Shown piece by piece: positions 29,689 through 38,517 of a stretch of 64,000 nt of DNA (the first letter of the stretch is position 1; each line of letters starts with the position of its first letter). The notes below the pieces were generated by a model. That model ran no database searches. It was given only the letters and a program-made list of their open reading frames with translations, and had not been told where the DNA came from. The stretch is taken from positions 930,001 to 994,000 of the forward strand of contig CP113940.1 in NCBI GenBank assembly GCA_029392475.1, written 5' to 3'. The position numbers and the translations under genes are program-made. The DNA comes from Streptococcaceae bacterium ESL0687. GTDB taxonomy: Bacteria; Bacillota; Bacilli; Lactobacillales; Streptococcaceae.

Positions 29689-31407
29689 ATGAGTTACAAG
29701 GATACTTATCAAGTATGGCTTAACAATGAAGATCTTGATTCGCATTTAAAAGAAGAATTAAAGAATCTTACTGATGAACAAATTGAGGATGCTTTTTACA
29801 CAAACCTTGAGTTTGGTACTGCCGGACAACGCGGTCTTATCGGAGTTGGAACCAACCGTATGAACATCTACACAGTTCGTCTAACTACTGAAGGACTAGC
29901 TCGTCTTATGGATAGTAAGGGTGAGGCTGAGAAAAAACGTGGAGTAGCTATTGCCTATGATTCACGTCATTTTTCACCTGAATTTGCCATGGAGGCAGCA
30001 AGTGTTCTTGCTTCTCACGGTATTCCTTCATACGTATTTGAATCATTAAGACCAACACCAGAACTATCTTTTGCTGTGCGTGATCTTAATGCCCTAAACG
30101 GAATCATGATTACAGCCAGTCACAACCCTGCGCCATATAATGGTTACAAGGTTTATGGTGAGGACGGCGGACAAATGCCTCCACATGATGCCGATGCTCT
30201 TACAAAATATGTTGATGAAATTGACGATATCTTTTCTGTTAAACCAGGAAATACTAATGACTACCTAAGAGAGGGTCTAATTACAATCATCGGAAAAACC
30301 ATTGATGATAAGTACCTAGAAAATCTTAAATCAGTCACTATCAACCAAAAATTAATCGATGAATTCGGTCGTGATCTAAACATCGTCTTCACACCTCTTC
30401 ACGGAACTGGTGAGATGCTAGGACGTGCAGGACTTGCCCAAGCTGGATTTGATAAGATTGCAGTTGTTGAAGAGCAGGCAATTCCTGACGGTGACTTCCC
30501 AACTGTTAAGTCACCAAACCCAGAAAGTCAAGCAGCCTTTGAACTTGCTGAAGAGCTTGGTCGTGAGGTTGGAGCTGAAATGCTTGTGGCAACTGACCCA
30601 GATGCTGACCGTATCGGAGTAGAAGTTCTTCTACCAAACGGAAACTACCAACCACTTTCAGGTAATCAGATTGGTGCCATCCTTGCTAAATACATTCTTG
30701 AGGCCCACAAACAGGCTGGAACTCTACCAGAAAATGCCGCAGTCCTAAAATCAATCGTATCAACAGATCTTGTTGCTCGTATTGCTGAAAGCTACAGTGT
30801 TGAGATGATGAATGTTCTTACAGGATTCAAGTTCATCGCAGAAAAAATCCAAGAATTTGAGGATACTGGTGACCACACTTACATGTTTGGTTTTGAGGAA
30901 AGCTTCGGATACCTTATCAAACCATTCGTTCGTGACAAGGATGCCATCCAAGCTTTACTTCTAATCTGTGAAGTTGCAGCCTACTACAAATCTCTTGGTA
31001 AAACTCTTTACGACGGAATCCAAGACATCTATGCTGAATATGGCTACTTCATGGAGAAAACAATCTCTGTAACCCTTGAAGGAATCAACGGAAGCGAACA
31101 AATCAAAGAAATCATGAGCAAGTTCCGCACTTCTGCTCCTAAACAGTTTGACGGAATGGACGTTGTCTTGACTGAAGACTTCAAGGAACTTACTGCTACT
31201 TCTAAAGACGGATCTGTAACAAAACTTACAACTCCGCCAAGTGATGTTCTTAAATACCACCTAGAAGATGGTAGCTGGATTGCCGTTCGTCCAAGTGGAA
31301 CTGAACCAAAAATCAAATTCTACCTGGCTGTAGTTGCTGATACTGAAGCTGCTGCTCAAGCAAAACTTAACAACATCGAAACAGAAATTAACAACTTTTT
31401 AGCATAA
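29689..31407 (+). CDS. pgm: Alpha-phosphoglucomutase
   Basis: Alpha-D-phosphohexomutase of 572 residues converting glucose 1-phosphate and glucose 6-phosphate, supplying precursors for cell-wall sugars and glycolysis of galactose and maltose. The phospho-Ser loop is in ITASHNPAPYNGYK, the metal-binding loop in ATDPDADRIG, the sugar-binding loop in FGFEESFGYL, and the phosphate site in RPSGTEPKIKFY. Length and motifs are of the PgcA type. It has an AAAGGAG ribosome-binding site and its own promoter and terminator. Confidence 0.96.
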   Translation: MSYKDTYQVWLNNEDLDSHLKEELKNLTDEQIEDAFYTNLEFGTAGQRGLIGVGTNRMNIYTVRLTTEGLARLMDSKGEAEKKRGVAIAYDSRHFSPEFAMEAASVLASHGIPSYVFESLRPTPELSFAVRDLNALNGIMITASHNPAPYNGYKVYGEDGGQMPPHDADALTKYVDEIDDIFSVKPGNTNDYLREGLITIIGKTIDDKYLENLKSVTINQKLIDEFGRDLNIVFTPLHGTGEMLGRAGLAQAGFDKIAVVEEQAIPDGDFPTVKSPNPESQAAFELAEELGREVGAEMLVATDPDADRIGVEVLLPNGNYQPLSGNQIGAILAKYILEAHKQAGTLPENAAVLKSIVSTDLVARIAESYSVEMMNVLTGFKFIAEKIQEFEDTGDHTYMFGFEESFGYLIKPFVRDKDAIQALLLICEVAAYYKSLGKTLYDGIQDIYAEYGYFMEKTISVTLEGINGSEQIKEIMSKFRTSAPKQFDGMDVVLTEDFKELTATSKDGSVTKLTTPPSDVLKYHLEDGSWIAVRPSGTEPKIKFYLAVVADTEAAAQAKLNNIETEINNFLA

Positions 31408-31414
31408 AAAATAG

Positions 31415-31439
31415 CCCCCTACTAACCTAGGGGGTTTTT
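31415..31439 (+). terminator. Terminator of pgm
   Basis: CCCCCTA and TAGGGGG with a 6-nt loop followed by T5. Confidence 0.88.
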
Positions 31440-31451
31440 GATTGAAATATA

Positions 31452-31492
31452 AAAAAACCACCCTATCCTGCCAGGCAAGTGGGTGGTTTTTA
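31452..31492 (-). terminator. Terminator of the small DUF4044 gene
   Basis: AAAAACCACCC and GGGTGGTTTTT arms enclose an inner CCTGCCAGG hairpin. It can work on both strands and follows the small minus-strand gene. Confidence 0.8.
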
Positions 31493-31523
31493 CTTACTAA
31501 TTTTAATATAACCAGTAAAAATC

Positions 31524-31649
31524 TTATAAAATAGCTGACAGGGCAGCTCCAAGAGCTCCTGCAAGGGTTAGGATAAGCATAATCCATGCCACAGCTATTA
31601 CCATTTTTTGAAAGGGACTTTTCGTTTTACTACGTTCTTGATATGCCAT
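31524..31649 (-). CDS. Small membrane protein, DUF4044 family
   Basis: A 41-residue protein, too short for most gene callers. The N-terminal 15 residues are charged and polar (MAYQERSKTKSPFQK). One membrane helix follows (VIAVAWIMLILTLAGALGAA) with a short C-terminus ending AIL. Size, single helix and the VAWIMLI segment agree with DUF4044 proteins of streptococci and lactococci, whose function is unknown. A GAGG ribosome-binding site lies 6 nt upstream and a strong terminator lies downstream, so the gene looks real. Confidence 0.75.
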   Translation of the reverse strand: MAYQERSKTKSPFQKMVIAVAWIMLILTLAGALGAALSAIL

Positions 31650-31736
31650 AACTACCTCATTTCATGGCTAGTTTATCAAAAATTTCCTTCTTTTGCAAGC
31701 TCTCCTAAATCCTTAAATTTTGAAGATAACTCGTTC

Positions 31737-32054
31737 TTAAGCTTCAAGTTCCTTAACAATAGCAAGGATTTGTTCTTTAGTGTGAACACCTGCTACTTGT
31801 TTAACAACTTCCCCATCTTTTTTGAAAAGAAGGGTTGGAATACTCATAACACCAAATTGTGAAGGTGTTTCAGAGTTTTCATCTACGTCCATCTTAACGA
31901 TTTTAAGTTCGCTTTCATCAATTTCTTCTGAAAGTTGATCAAGGATAGGACCTTGCATACGACATGGACCACACCATGCTGCCCAAAAATCAACAAGGAC
32001 TAAACCTTCTTTTGTTTCTTCTACGAAATCTTTATCAGTAACTGCTAATACCAT
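31737..32054 (-). CDS. trxA: Thioredoxin
   Basis: Thioredoxin of 105 residues. The active site is WCGPC in FWAAWCGPCRM, and the cis-Pro is in VMSIPTLL. A disulphide reductant for ribonucleotide reductase and repair enzymes. The mutS2-trxA neighbourhood is conserved in streptococci. It has an AGGAGG-like ribosome-binding site and may be read from the mutS2 transcript (91-bp gap). Confidence 0.96.
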   Translation of the reverse strand: MVLAVTDKDFVEETKEGLVLVDFWAAWCGPCRMQGPILDQLSEEIDESELKIVKMDVDENSETPSQFGVMSIPTLLFKKDGEVVKQVAGVHTKEQILAIVKELEA

Positions 32055-32145
32055 TCTATTTTCCTCCTGCTTACTTTTGCTTATGGATAGCTTTCCATCT
32101 GCTTTAATTCTACTAAATTTTTTTAAAAATTGCTCGCCTAAAGAC

Positions 32146-34482
32146 TTACTTTAAAATGGCTATGGTTGCACCACTACCACCTGCATTTTGCGGGGCATAG
32201 TCAAAGGACTTGATATGAGAGTTTCTTCTCAGGTATTTTTGAACCATCTCCCTAATTACCCCTGTTCCAATCCCGTGGACAATTGTAATTTGACCCATAT
32301 TGTTTAAGAGGGCCTGATCGATGTACTCTTCAAGGTCTCGTTCAGCTTCCTCATAACGCATCCCCCTGAGATCAAGTTGACCCTTAAGGGTTTTACCTTG
32401 GCTCCTTTTAACAACGTTCACCTTCTTGGAAGCCTTCTGCTCCTCTTTCTTGATAGGTTCAAATTCATCTTCTCTTAGGCGAGTATTAATAAGACCCATC
32501 TGCACCTGCCAGCGCCCATCCTTTTCAAGTTTAACAAGGGTAGCCTTTTGACCATATTCATTAACTATAACCTCAGCCCCAGGTTTAAGCCCCCGCGCCT
32601 TCTTGGCTTTTTTAAGCACCTTATTCTTTGATAAATCAACTATCTGAGGGGCAAGTTTTGAAAGTTCAGTCTTGGCATTTATAATCTCATGCGGTTTAAG
32701 TTGAGCTCTCTCATTTAAGTCCTTAAGGATTGAATCTGCTTCTTCTGTCGCAAGTTTAATGATATCTTGAGCTTCAACCCTTGCCTTATTTAGTTCCTGT
32801 TCCCTGTCCCGATTAAAGGCCTTGTACATCTTACTCAAATCATTATGGAGTTTTAAATTCTCAGCTTCAAGTTTTTTAATATTGCTAAGACTTTCAGTCA
32901 AAGCGTAGTTCTTCTCCTCTAGATTGGCAATCATAAGGTTTACGTCTTGATCATTTTGATCGGTCAAAGATTCTGCCTGCTCAATAATCTTATCAAAAAG
33001 TCCCAAGCGCCTTGATATTTCAAGGGCATTAGATCTTCCTGGAACCCCCATAACCAGGCGGTAGGTTGGCCTGAAATTATCTAGGTCAAATTCCATGCTG
33101 GCATTAATTACACCAGGATTTTCAACCCCGTAGGCCTTAAGTTCTGGATAGTGGGTTGTAGCCATGGTTTTAGTCTTAGACAGGCGGAGGAAGTCAAGAA
33201 TGGAGATGGCAAGAACCGCTCCTTCTTTAGGATCAGTCCCAGCTCCTAACTCATCCAAAAGAACCAAACTGTCCTTGTCAACATGATTTAAAATATCAAT
33301 GATATTTGTCATGTGACTTGAAAAAGTTGACAGGCTTTGTTCAACAGACTGGCCATCACCAATGTCTGCAAAAATTTCCCTAAAGATACCAATTTTACTT
33401 CCCTCTTCAGCAAGAATTGGAAGTCCTGATTGACCCATAAGTTGTGCCAAACCAAGGGTCTTTAGACTAATGGTCTTCCCACCGGTATTTGGTCCTGTAA
33501 TAACAATTGTATTAATACTTGCATCAAATTTTAAGGTATTTGCTACTGACATTTGATCGTCAATAAGGGGATGACGAACCTCATATAGCATGATATCCTT
33601 ATCTAAACTAAGCTCAGGAATGGTTCCCTTTCTGTCAAGCTTGTACCTGTATTTGGCATTAATTAAATCAAAGTGACCTAGAAGCCAGTTATTTTGCTTA
33701 AGATCCTGACTGTGAGGCCTTAAGGCGTCAGATACCAGACTTAAGATTCTTTCAATCTCATTTCTTTCTTCAATTTTATTTTGAGAAAGTTTATTGTTTA
33801 AAGCTAGGGCCTGCTTGGGTTCGATATAGACTGTTTGACCACTAGAACTCATATCATGAACCACACCAGGAACCTTGTTTTTACTTTCAACCTTGACCGG
33901 TAAAACCTGGCGGTCATTTCTGATGGTTATAATTGACTCACTCAGATTACTGGCATTTTTGGAAAGATTTTCCTGCATAATCTGCCTAATATCTGATTCA
34001 AGTTTTTTAGAAGACATCCTGAGTTCAAAAAGTCTATCACTTGCAGTATCAAGAATATGGCCTGTTTCATCAACGATTTGTAAGAGGCCATTTAACTTAG
34101 GAAGATCCCTAAATTTATCTAGAAGATTTTGCAGGCTATCAAAACTCACATTTTGGCAGTCGTAAAAATAATTTAAAAGCTCACTTACAACCCTGATAAC
34201 CCTTTTAATTTTGGCTAATTCTGGACCATTAAGATTGGCCTCAAGATCGAGTCTTCTTAGAATTTCTGTTAGGTCTTCTGTTTCACCAATTTTAAGGGGG
34301 CCATTTTCCTGGACGGCATCTGTAAGTTCAGAAAGCTCCTTAAACCATTCTAGGATTTTCTCCTCCTTGGTGGTCGGTAAAAGCTTAGTAAGTTCTTCAA
34401 GTCCTTGGGCCGTATTTAAAAAGGGTAAAAATTGATCCTTAACCTTTTGAAACTCAAGGGTTGTTAATATTTTTTTATTCAT
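32146..34482 (-). CDS. mutS2: Endonuclease MutS2
   Basis: MutS-like protein of 778 residues without the mismatch-recognition domain. Core and clamp helices are followed by the ATPase with Walker A in TGPNTGGKT, DELGAGTDP and TTHYPELKAY. A KOW-like segment and a C-terminal Smr nuclease domain follow (LDLRGMRYEEAE, IVHGIGTGVIREMV). Known roles of the family are suppression of homologous recombination and rescue of collided ribosomes; which applies here is not decided. It has an AGGAG ribosome-binding site and follows cvpA. Confidence 0.96.
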   Translation of the reverse strand: MNKKILTTLEFQKVKDQFLPFLNTAQGLEELTKLLPTTKEEKILEWFKELSELTDAVQENGPLKIGETEDLTEILRRLDLEANLNGPELAKIKRVIRVVSELLNYFYDCQNVSFDSLQNLLDKFRDLPKLNGLLQIVDETGHILDTASDRLFELRMSSKKLESDIRQIMQENLSKNASNLSESIITIRNDRQVLPVKVESKNKVPGVVHDMSSSGQTVYIEPKQALALNNKLSQNKIEERNEIERILSLVSDALRPHSQDLKQNNWLLGHFDLINAKYRYKLDRKGTIPELSLDKDIMLYEVRHPLIDDQMSVANTLKFDASINTIVITGPNTGGKTISLKTLGLAQLMGQSGLPILAEEGSKIGIFREIFADIGDGQSVEQSLSTFSSHMTNIIDILNHVDKDSLVLLDELGAGTDPKEGAVLAISILDFLRLSKTKTMATTHYPELKAYGVENPGVINASMEFDLDNFRPTYRLVMGVPGRSNALEISRRLGLFDKIIEQAESLTDQNDQDVNLMIANLEEKNYALTESLSNIKKLEAENLKLHNDLSKMYKAFNRDREQELNKARVEAQDIIKLATEEADSILKDLNERAQLKPHEIINAKTELSKLAPQIVDLSKNKVLKKAKKARGLKPGAEVIVNEYGQKATLVKLEKDGRWQVQMGLINTRLREDEFEPIKKEEQKASKKVNVVKRSQGKTLKGQLDLRGMRYEEAERDLEEYIDQALLNNMGQITIVHGIGTGVIREMVQKYLRRNSHIKSFDYAPQNAGGSGATIAILK

Positions 34483-34497
34483 TAGTTCTCCTACTAT

Positions 34498-34518
34498 CTA
34501 AAAAAGGGCTATAGCCCT
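34498..34518 (-). terminator. Terminator or attenuator between cvpA and mutS2
   Basis: AGGGCTATAGCCCT followed by T6 on the minus strand. The cvpA stop codon is in the hairpin and the mutS2 start is only about 20 bp downstream, so partial read-through is likely. Confidence 0.7.
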
Positions 34519-35080
34519 ATTTGATTGGATTCAGATGGATGATGTTTTCAAAGAAGCTTGTTAGTAAAAATTTTGAAAGAATCGGAGTATCAGTAATCAT
34601 AAATTTTACTAGTCCGCTTGAAGATAGCTTATCCTGGATGCTGTTAATGGGCACCATGGCAAGGATTGTTAGCCCTGTTTCTAGAATAAAGTAAGTAGTT
34701 AAGAGGGCTAGGATACCTGAGATAAGAGATCCGATCTTTCCAAGGGGCTGTGAATTTGACAAAAAGCCAAAGAAGATGCCAACCAACCTAGCTGCAAGAT
34801 AACCTGCAACTAAGATTAGTAAAAAGGCAATACCTGCATAATAGGTCTTATCGAGTTGGAAGATTATATCTTGCTTGAAAATTTTAAGCTGACTAGTCAC
34901 ACCCGCATTGGCAAAAGGTACCCACATAGAAATTTTTGCGGCTAGAGTCTGGTAATTTGATAGGGCAAAGGCTCCTGCTAAAATTATACCCAAGCTATAG
35001 AATAATTGGAGGTAAAGCCCCCTTGAATATCCCACATAAAAGGCCCAGGCTAAAAGTATCATAATTATAATTGAAATCAT
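34517..35080 (-). CDS. cvpA: CvpA family membrane protein
   Basis: Membrane protein of 187 residues with four helices (about 1-20, 25-45, 75-100, 110-140), of the colicin V production family (PF02674). The SRGLYLQLFYSLGIILAG segment is typical. The gene lies upstream of mutS2 and divergent from rnhC, as in streptococci. In some bacteria CvpA affects envelope homeostasis; its mechanism is unknown. Confidence 0.87.
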   Translation of the reverse strand: MISIIIMILLAWAFYVGYSRGLYLQLFYSLGIILAGAFALSNYQTLAAKISMWVPFANAGVTSQLKIFKQDIIFQLDKTYYAGIAFLLILVAGYLAARLVGIFFGFLSNSQPLGKIGSLISGILALLTTYFILETGLTILAMVPINSIQDKLSSSGLVKFMITDTPILSKFLLTSFFENIIHLNPIK

Positions 35081-35170
35081 AGTATACTCATTTCATATAG
35101 TTTAAGTGGCTAGCACTTTTAGTACATTATAACCCAAAATTTGCTTTTTTTAAACTTTTGTTCATTTTTG

Positions 35171-35179
35171 TGGTAAAAT
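35171..35179 (+). promoter_or_regulatory. Extended -10 promoter of rnhC, leaderless arrangement
   Basis: TGGTAAAAT ends 6 nt before the ATG, with no ribosome-binding site in between and only a weak TAAACT at the -35 position. Confidence 0.5.
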
Positions 35180-35185
35180 TAGCCC

Positions 35186-36106
35186 ATGAATATAGTTATC
35201 AAATCAAATCCTCAGGAATTAAAAGCTATCAGAGATAAATATGAAAAATTTTTAGTCCCTCCCAAAAACCCCTATGTTAGTTTTATGGCTAAACTGCCAG
35301 GCCTAGTCGTTACAGCCTATACTTCTAACAAGGTCATGTTCCAAGGCAATTTAGCTCAAGATGCAGCTAAAGCCTTTGGACATCAAAATGAAAGTCAGAT
35401 TGAGACCAGTAGTCAAATTACAGGCCAAGCTAATATGCAATCTAATATGATTGGTACTGACGAAGTTGGTAACGGGAGCTACTTTGGAGGTTTGGCTGTT
35501 GTAGCAAGCTATGTGGCTGATGAAGATATAGCTTACTTGAAAGAACTAGGTGTTGATGACTCTAAAAATCTAAGGGATGAGCAGATTTTAAAGCTGGCAC
35601 CAATACTTGAAAAAAAAATCAAGCATACTTCCATTTTACTTAGTCCTAGCAAGTACAACGAAGCCATCAGTGCAGGCTATAATGCTGTTAGTATTAAGGT
35701 ATCCCTACACAACCAGGCCATCTTTCTTCTAGAAAAAAAATTAAGTAGGGAGTTTCCCATCAAACAAGTTGTGGTAGATGCCTTTACCACTCCTTCCAAC
35801 TACCAAAAATATGCTAGAAAGGAAAGAAATCATCCTCAGATCGTTCCGACCCTTATTCAAAAGGCTGAAGGTCAGTTTTTAGCAGTTGCCGCAAGTTCCA
35901 TTATTGCAAGAAGCCTCTTTTTGAAAAACCTTGACCACTTGTCTAAGGAGTTTTCAATAAAGCTTCCAAGTGGGGCTGGCAGTAAAAGTGACCAGGTGGC
36001 TGCACAAATTCTTACAAGAAGGGGAATGACAGCCCTCGAAAAAACTGCTAAAATGCATTTTAAAAATACGGAGAAGGCTAAAAAAATTGCTGGCCTCAAA
36101 CAATAA
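35186..36106 (+). CDS. rnhC: Ribonuclease HIII
   Basis: Type 2 RNase H of 306 residues that cuts RNA in RNA-DNA hybrids. An N-terminal TBP-like substrate-binding domain (about 1-85) is followed by the nuclease domain. Catalytic Asp92 and Glu93 are in IGTDEVGNGSYFGG, and further acidic residues are in GVDDSKNL and VVVDAFTTP. It is divergent from cvpA and followed after 15 bp by lepB with a ribosome-binding site, so these two form an operon. Confidence 0.95.
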   Translation: MNIVIKSNPQELKAIRDKYEKFLVPPKNPYVSFMAKLPGLVVTAYTSNKVMFQGNLAQDAAKAFGHQNESQIETSSQITGQANMQSNMIGTDEVGNGSYFGGLAVVASYVADEDIAYLKELGVDDSKNLRDEQILKLAPILEKKIKHTSILLSPSKYNEAISAGYNAVSIKVSLHNQAIFLLEKKLSREFPIKQVVVDAFTTPSNYQKYARKERNHPQIVPTLIQKAEGQFLAVAASSIIARSLFLKNLDHLSKEFSIKLPSGAGSKSDQVAAQILTRRGMTALEKTAKMHFKNTEKAKKIAGLKQ

Positions 36107-36121
36107 TAAAGGAGTACAATT

Positions 36122-36709
36122 ATGAAATTCATACGAGAATGGGGACTTGTAATCTTCATAGGACTTGTCATGTTACTATCAAGAATCTACCTGTGGGCAC
36201 CGGTAAGTGTATCAGGTCACTCGATGGACCCAACCCTTGCTAATAAACAGTATCTAATCATGTTTCGTTCTAAGGACTTTAAACGCTCAGATATCGTAGT
36301 AGCCAAGGAAACAGATAACGGAGAAAGTAAGGATATCATCAAACGTGTCATTGGACTTCCTGGTGATAAAATTGTCTTTAAAGATGATGTTTTGACCATC
36401 AACGGGGAAGTTTTTAAGGAAAGCTACCTTGATGACTATCTAGCTGAATTTAAGAAGGATAAACTTCAATCAACCTACTCCTATGACAGTTTCTTCCAGG
36501 AAAGGGCTGCAAGTTCTAAGGCTTTCACGGTTGACTCTGAAGGAAATCCCGACTTTGAAATTGATTTAGGAGATGATCAGTACCTTCTTCTAGGGGACAA
36601 TCGGATTGTCTCAAAAGATAGTCGCCAGGTTGGAACCTTTAGCAAGGAAGAAATCCTAGGTAAGGCTAAGTTCAGACTTTTCCCCCTAAAATCAATCGGA
36701 TCAATTTAA
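36122..36709 (+). CDS. lepB: Signal peptidase I
   Basis: Type I signal peptidase of 195 residues. One N-terminal membrane helix (about 9-26) is followed by catalytic Ser34 in SVSGHSMDPTL and general base Lys74 in DIIKRVIGLPGD. The box LLLGDNRIVSKDSR is also present. It removes signal peptides from secreted proteins at the outer membrane face. It is the second gene after rnhC, with GGAG before the start. Confidence 0.95.
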   Translation: MKFIREWGLVIFIGLVMLLSRIYLWAPVSVSGHSMDPTLANKQYLIMFRSKDFKRSDIVVAKETDNGESKDIIKRVIGLPGDKIVFKDDVLTINGEVFKESYLDDYLAEFKKDKLQSTYSYDSFFQERAASSKAFTVDSEGNPDFEIDLGDDQYLLLGDNRIVSKDSRQVGTFSKEEILGKAKFRLFPLKSIGSI

Positions 36710-36712
36710 TAA

Positions 36713-36748
36713 AAAAGAAAAACTCTAATAAATATTAGAGTTTTTTCT
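36713..36748. terminator. Bidirectional terminator between lepB and ftsX
   Basis: AACTCTAATA and TATTAGAGTT with a 2-nt loop, flanked by A-rich and T-rich tracts, serve both convergent transcripts. Confidence 0.85.
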
Positions 36749-37693
36749 TTATATTTTAAGGAATTTCCTCATTGAGATGACTGAACCAAGAGATCCGATA
36801 ACGGCTCCTATAGCCACCATAAGAATTATAATCTGCGGGATGAAGGCGTCAGCTTTAAGCATGCTTAATCCTTGAGAGATTAGAGATGGTGTAAAGCTCT
36901 TATAAACAATCCTATATAGGTAGTGGATAAGAACACTTGGAAGAATAGCTCCAAGCATACCAACCCAAGCTCCCTCAAGGAAGAATGGCCAACGGATGTA
37001 ACCTTTTTTGGCCCCAACCAAACTCATGATTTGGATTTCTCGGCTCCTTGACATAATTGTAATTCTGATTGTGTTTGAGATCAGGAAGACTGCAACAAAT
37101 AAGAGTAGGGCTGCTCCTCCAAATCCCCAAGTTCTGATTGTACTTGCTATTTTAAAGATTCGGTCAGTGTTGATTCCACCATATTCGGTTTTTTCAACAC
37201 CCTCAATACCCTTAATGGTAGCAGCTAATTCCTTAACATTTTCAGGCTTATCAGCTTCTACGATGTAGACATCATAAAGAGGGTTTGCATCCCCTTGGAA
37301 TAATTTCCAGGTATCCCCTAGAGTATCAGTCAGCTTATTTAACTGGTCTTCCTTGCTTGAAAATGTTATCCCATCAACATGCTCAAGGGCAGAAATCTGA
37401 TCATAAATTTGGTGGTAGTTGGCATTTTCAACCATCTTTGTCTTGTCCTGCGGGTCAACATATTCCTTGTCATTGTCATGGCGATCAAGCTTAAGGTAAG
37501 TCATAACACGGACATTGTTTTCAATGTCTGTCGCAAGTTTTGCCGTATTCATAATTACAGATAAGAAGATTCCAAGAAGGGTTAAAGTTATCGTAACTGA
37601 GCTGACAGCTGCAATAGTCATCCACCCATTACGACGAAGGTTTTTTAAGGAATCAAGAAGATGCCTAAAAAAGTTTCTAATCATCATAACCAT
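36749..37693 (-). CDS. ftsX: Cell division ABC transporter permease FtsX
   Basis: Permease-like protein of up to 314 residues. An N-terminal cytoplasmic stretch and a first helix (about 28-48) are followed by a large extracellular domain (about 50-185), then three helices with SRSREIQIMSLVGAKKGYIR between them. With FtsE it activates peptidoglycan hydrolases (PcsB type in streptococci) at the septum. It overlaps ftsE by 17 bp. The first Met is only 3 nt after AAGGAG; Met3 (37687) or Met4 (37684, MIRNFF) are better placed. Confidence 0.94.
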   Translation of the reverse strand: MVMMIRNFFRHLLDSLKNLRRNGWMTIAAVSSVTITLTLLGIFLSVIMNTAKLATDIENNVRVMTYLKLDRHDNDKEYVDPQDKTKMVENANYHQIYDQISALEHVDGITFSSKEDQLNKLTDTLGDTWKLFQGDANPLYDVYIVEADKPENVKELAATIKGIEGVEKTEYGGINTDRIFKIASTIRTWGFGGAALLLFVAVFLISNTIRITIMSRSREIQIMSLVGAKKGYIRWPFFLEGAWVGMLGAILPSVLIHYLYRIVYKSFTPSLISQGLSMLKADAFIPQIIILMVAIGAVIGSLGSVISMRKFLKI

Positions 37694-38369
37694 ATTCTCC
37701 TTCCTGTTGGTCTCTTACAATACGCCCATTTTCAATGGCAATAACCCTGTGTCTAAGCGTATTTACAATCTGGCTATTGTGAGTTGCCATAAGGATTGTT
37801 GTCCCTTGAAGGTTAATTTTTTCTAAAAGATTCATTATCCCCCATGAATTTTCTGGGTCAAGGTTTCCTGTAGGTTCATCAGCGATTAAGACCTTAGGTG
37901 AATTGGCAATAGATCTAGCGATGGCAACACGTTGTTGTTCCCCACCAGATAACTCGTTAGGAAAAGATCTAACCTTATGTTTTAGACCAACTAAATCTAA
38001 AACTTCCATAACGCGCTTTTTAATTTCCCTAGGAGGACGTCCCACTACTTGCATAGCATAGGCTACATTCTCATAAACATTCTTCTTAGGTAGAAGTTTG
38101 TAGTCCTGAAAGACCACCCCAACTGACCTGCGAAGCATAGGAACATCACGTCCCTTAATTTTAGCCAGGCTAAAACCAGCAACTCTGGCGTCCCCTGCAT
38201 CAATCCCAATCTCCCTATAAAGTAGTCTGATGAAGGTTGATTTTCCGGCTCCAGAAGGTCCAACAATATAGGCAAATTCCCCTGCTTCAACATTCAAGGA
38301 AACATTTCTAAGGGCTGTCGTTCCATTGCTGTATTTTTTTGTAACATTTTTTAATTCAATTATACTCAT
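37677..38369 (-). CDS. ftsE: Cell division ATP-binding protein FtsE
   Basis: ABC ATPase of 230 residues. Walker A is GPSGAGKST, the signature is [14 protein letters not shown], Walker B is [13 protein letters not shown], and the H-loop is in MATHNSQIV. The segment [12 protein letters not shown] is highly conserved in FtsE. It follows prfB, the usual order prfB-ftsE-ftsX in streptococci and lactococci. The ribosome-binding site is weak: AAAGGAG is more than 20 nt upstream. Confidence 0.97.
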   Translation of the reverse strand: MSIIELKNVTKKYSNGTTALRNVSLNVEAGEFAYIVGPSGAGKSTFIRLLYREIGIDAGDARVAGFSLAKIKGRDVPMLRRSVGVVFQDYKLLPKKNVYENVAYAMQVVGRPPREIKKRVMEVLDLVGLKHKVRSFPNELSGGEQQRVAIARSIANSPKVLIADEPTGNLDPENSWGIMNLLEKINLQGTTILMATHNSQIVNTLRHRVIAIENGRIVRDQQEGEYGYDD

Positions 38370-38517
38370 AAATGTGCTCTGTGTGGACAGATACTCCTTT
38401 CATTTTAGATTATATCATTTAAATGACTAGTAATTATTATTGTCTTTTACAAATAATTACAGTTTGATGATATTAATTTACTTTTCCGTGATAATTTTTG
38501 TAATAAATGGTAGGCAC

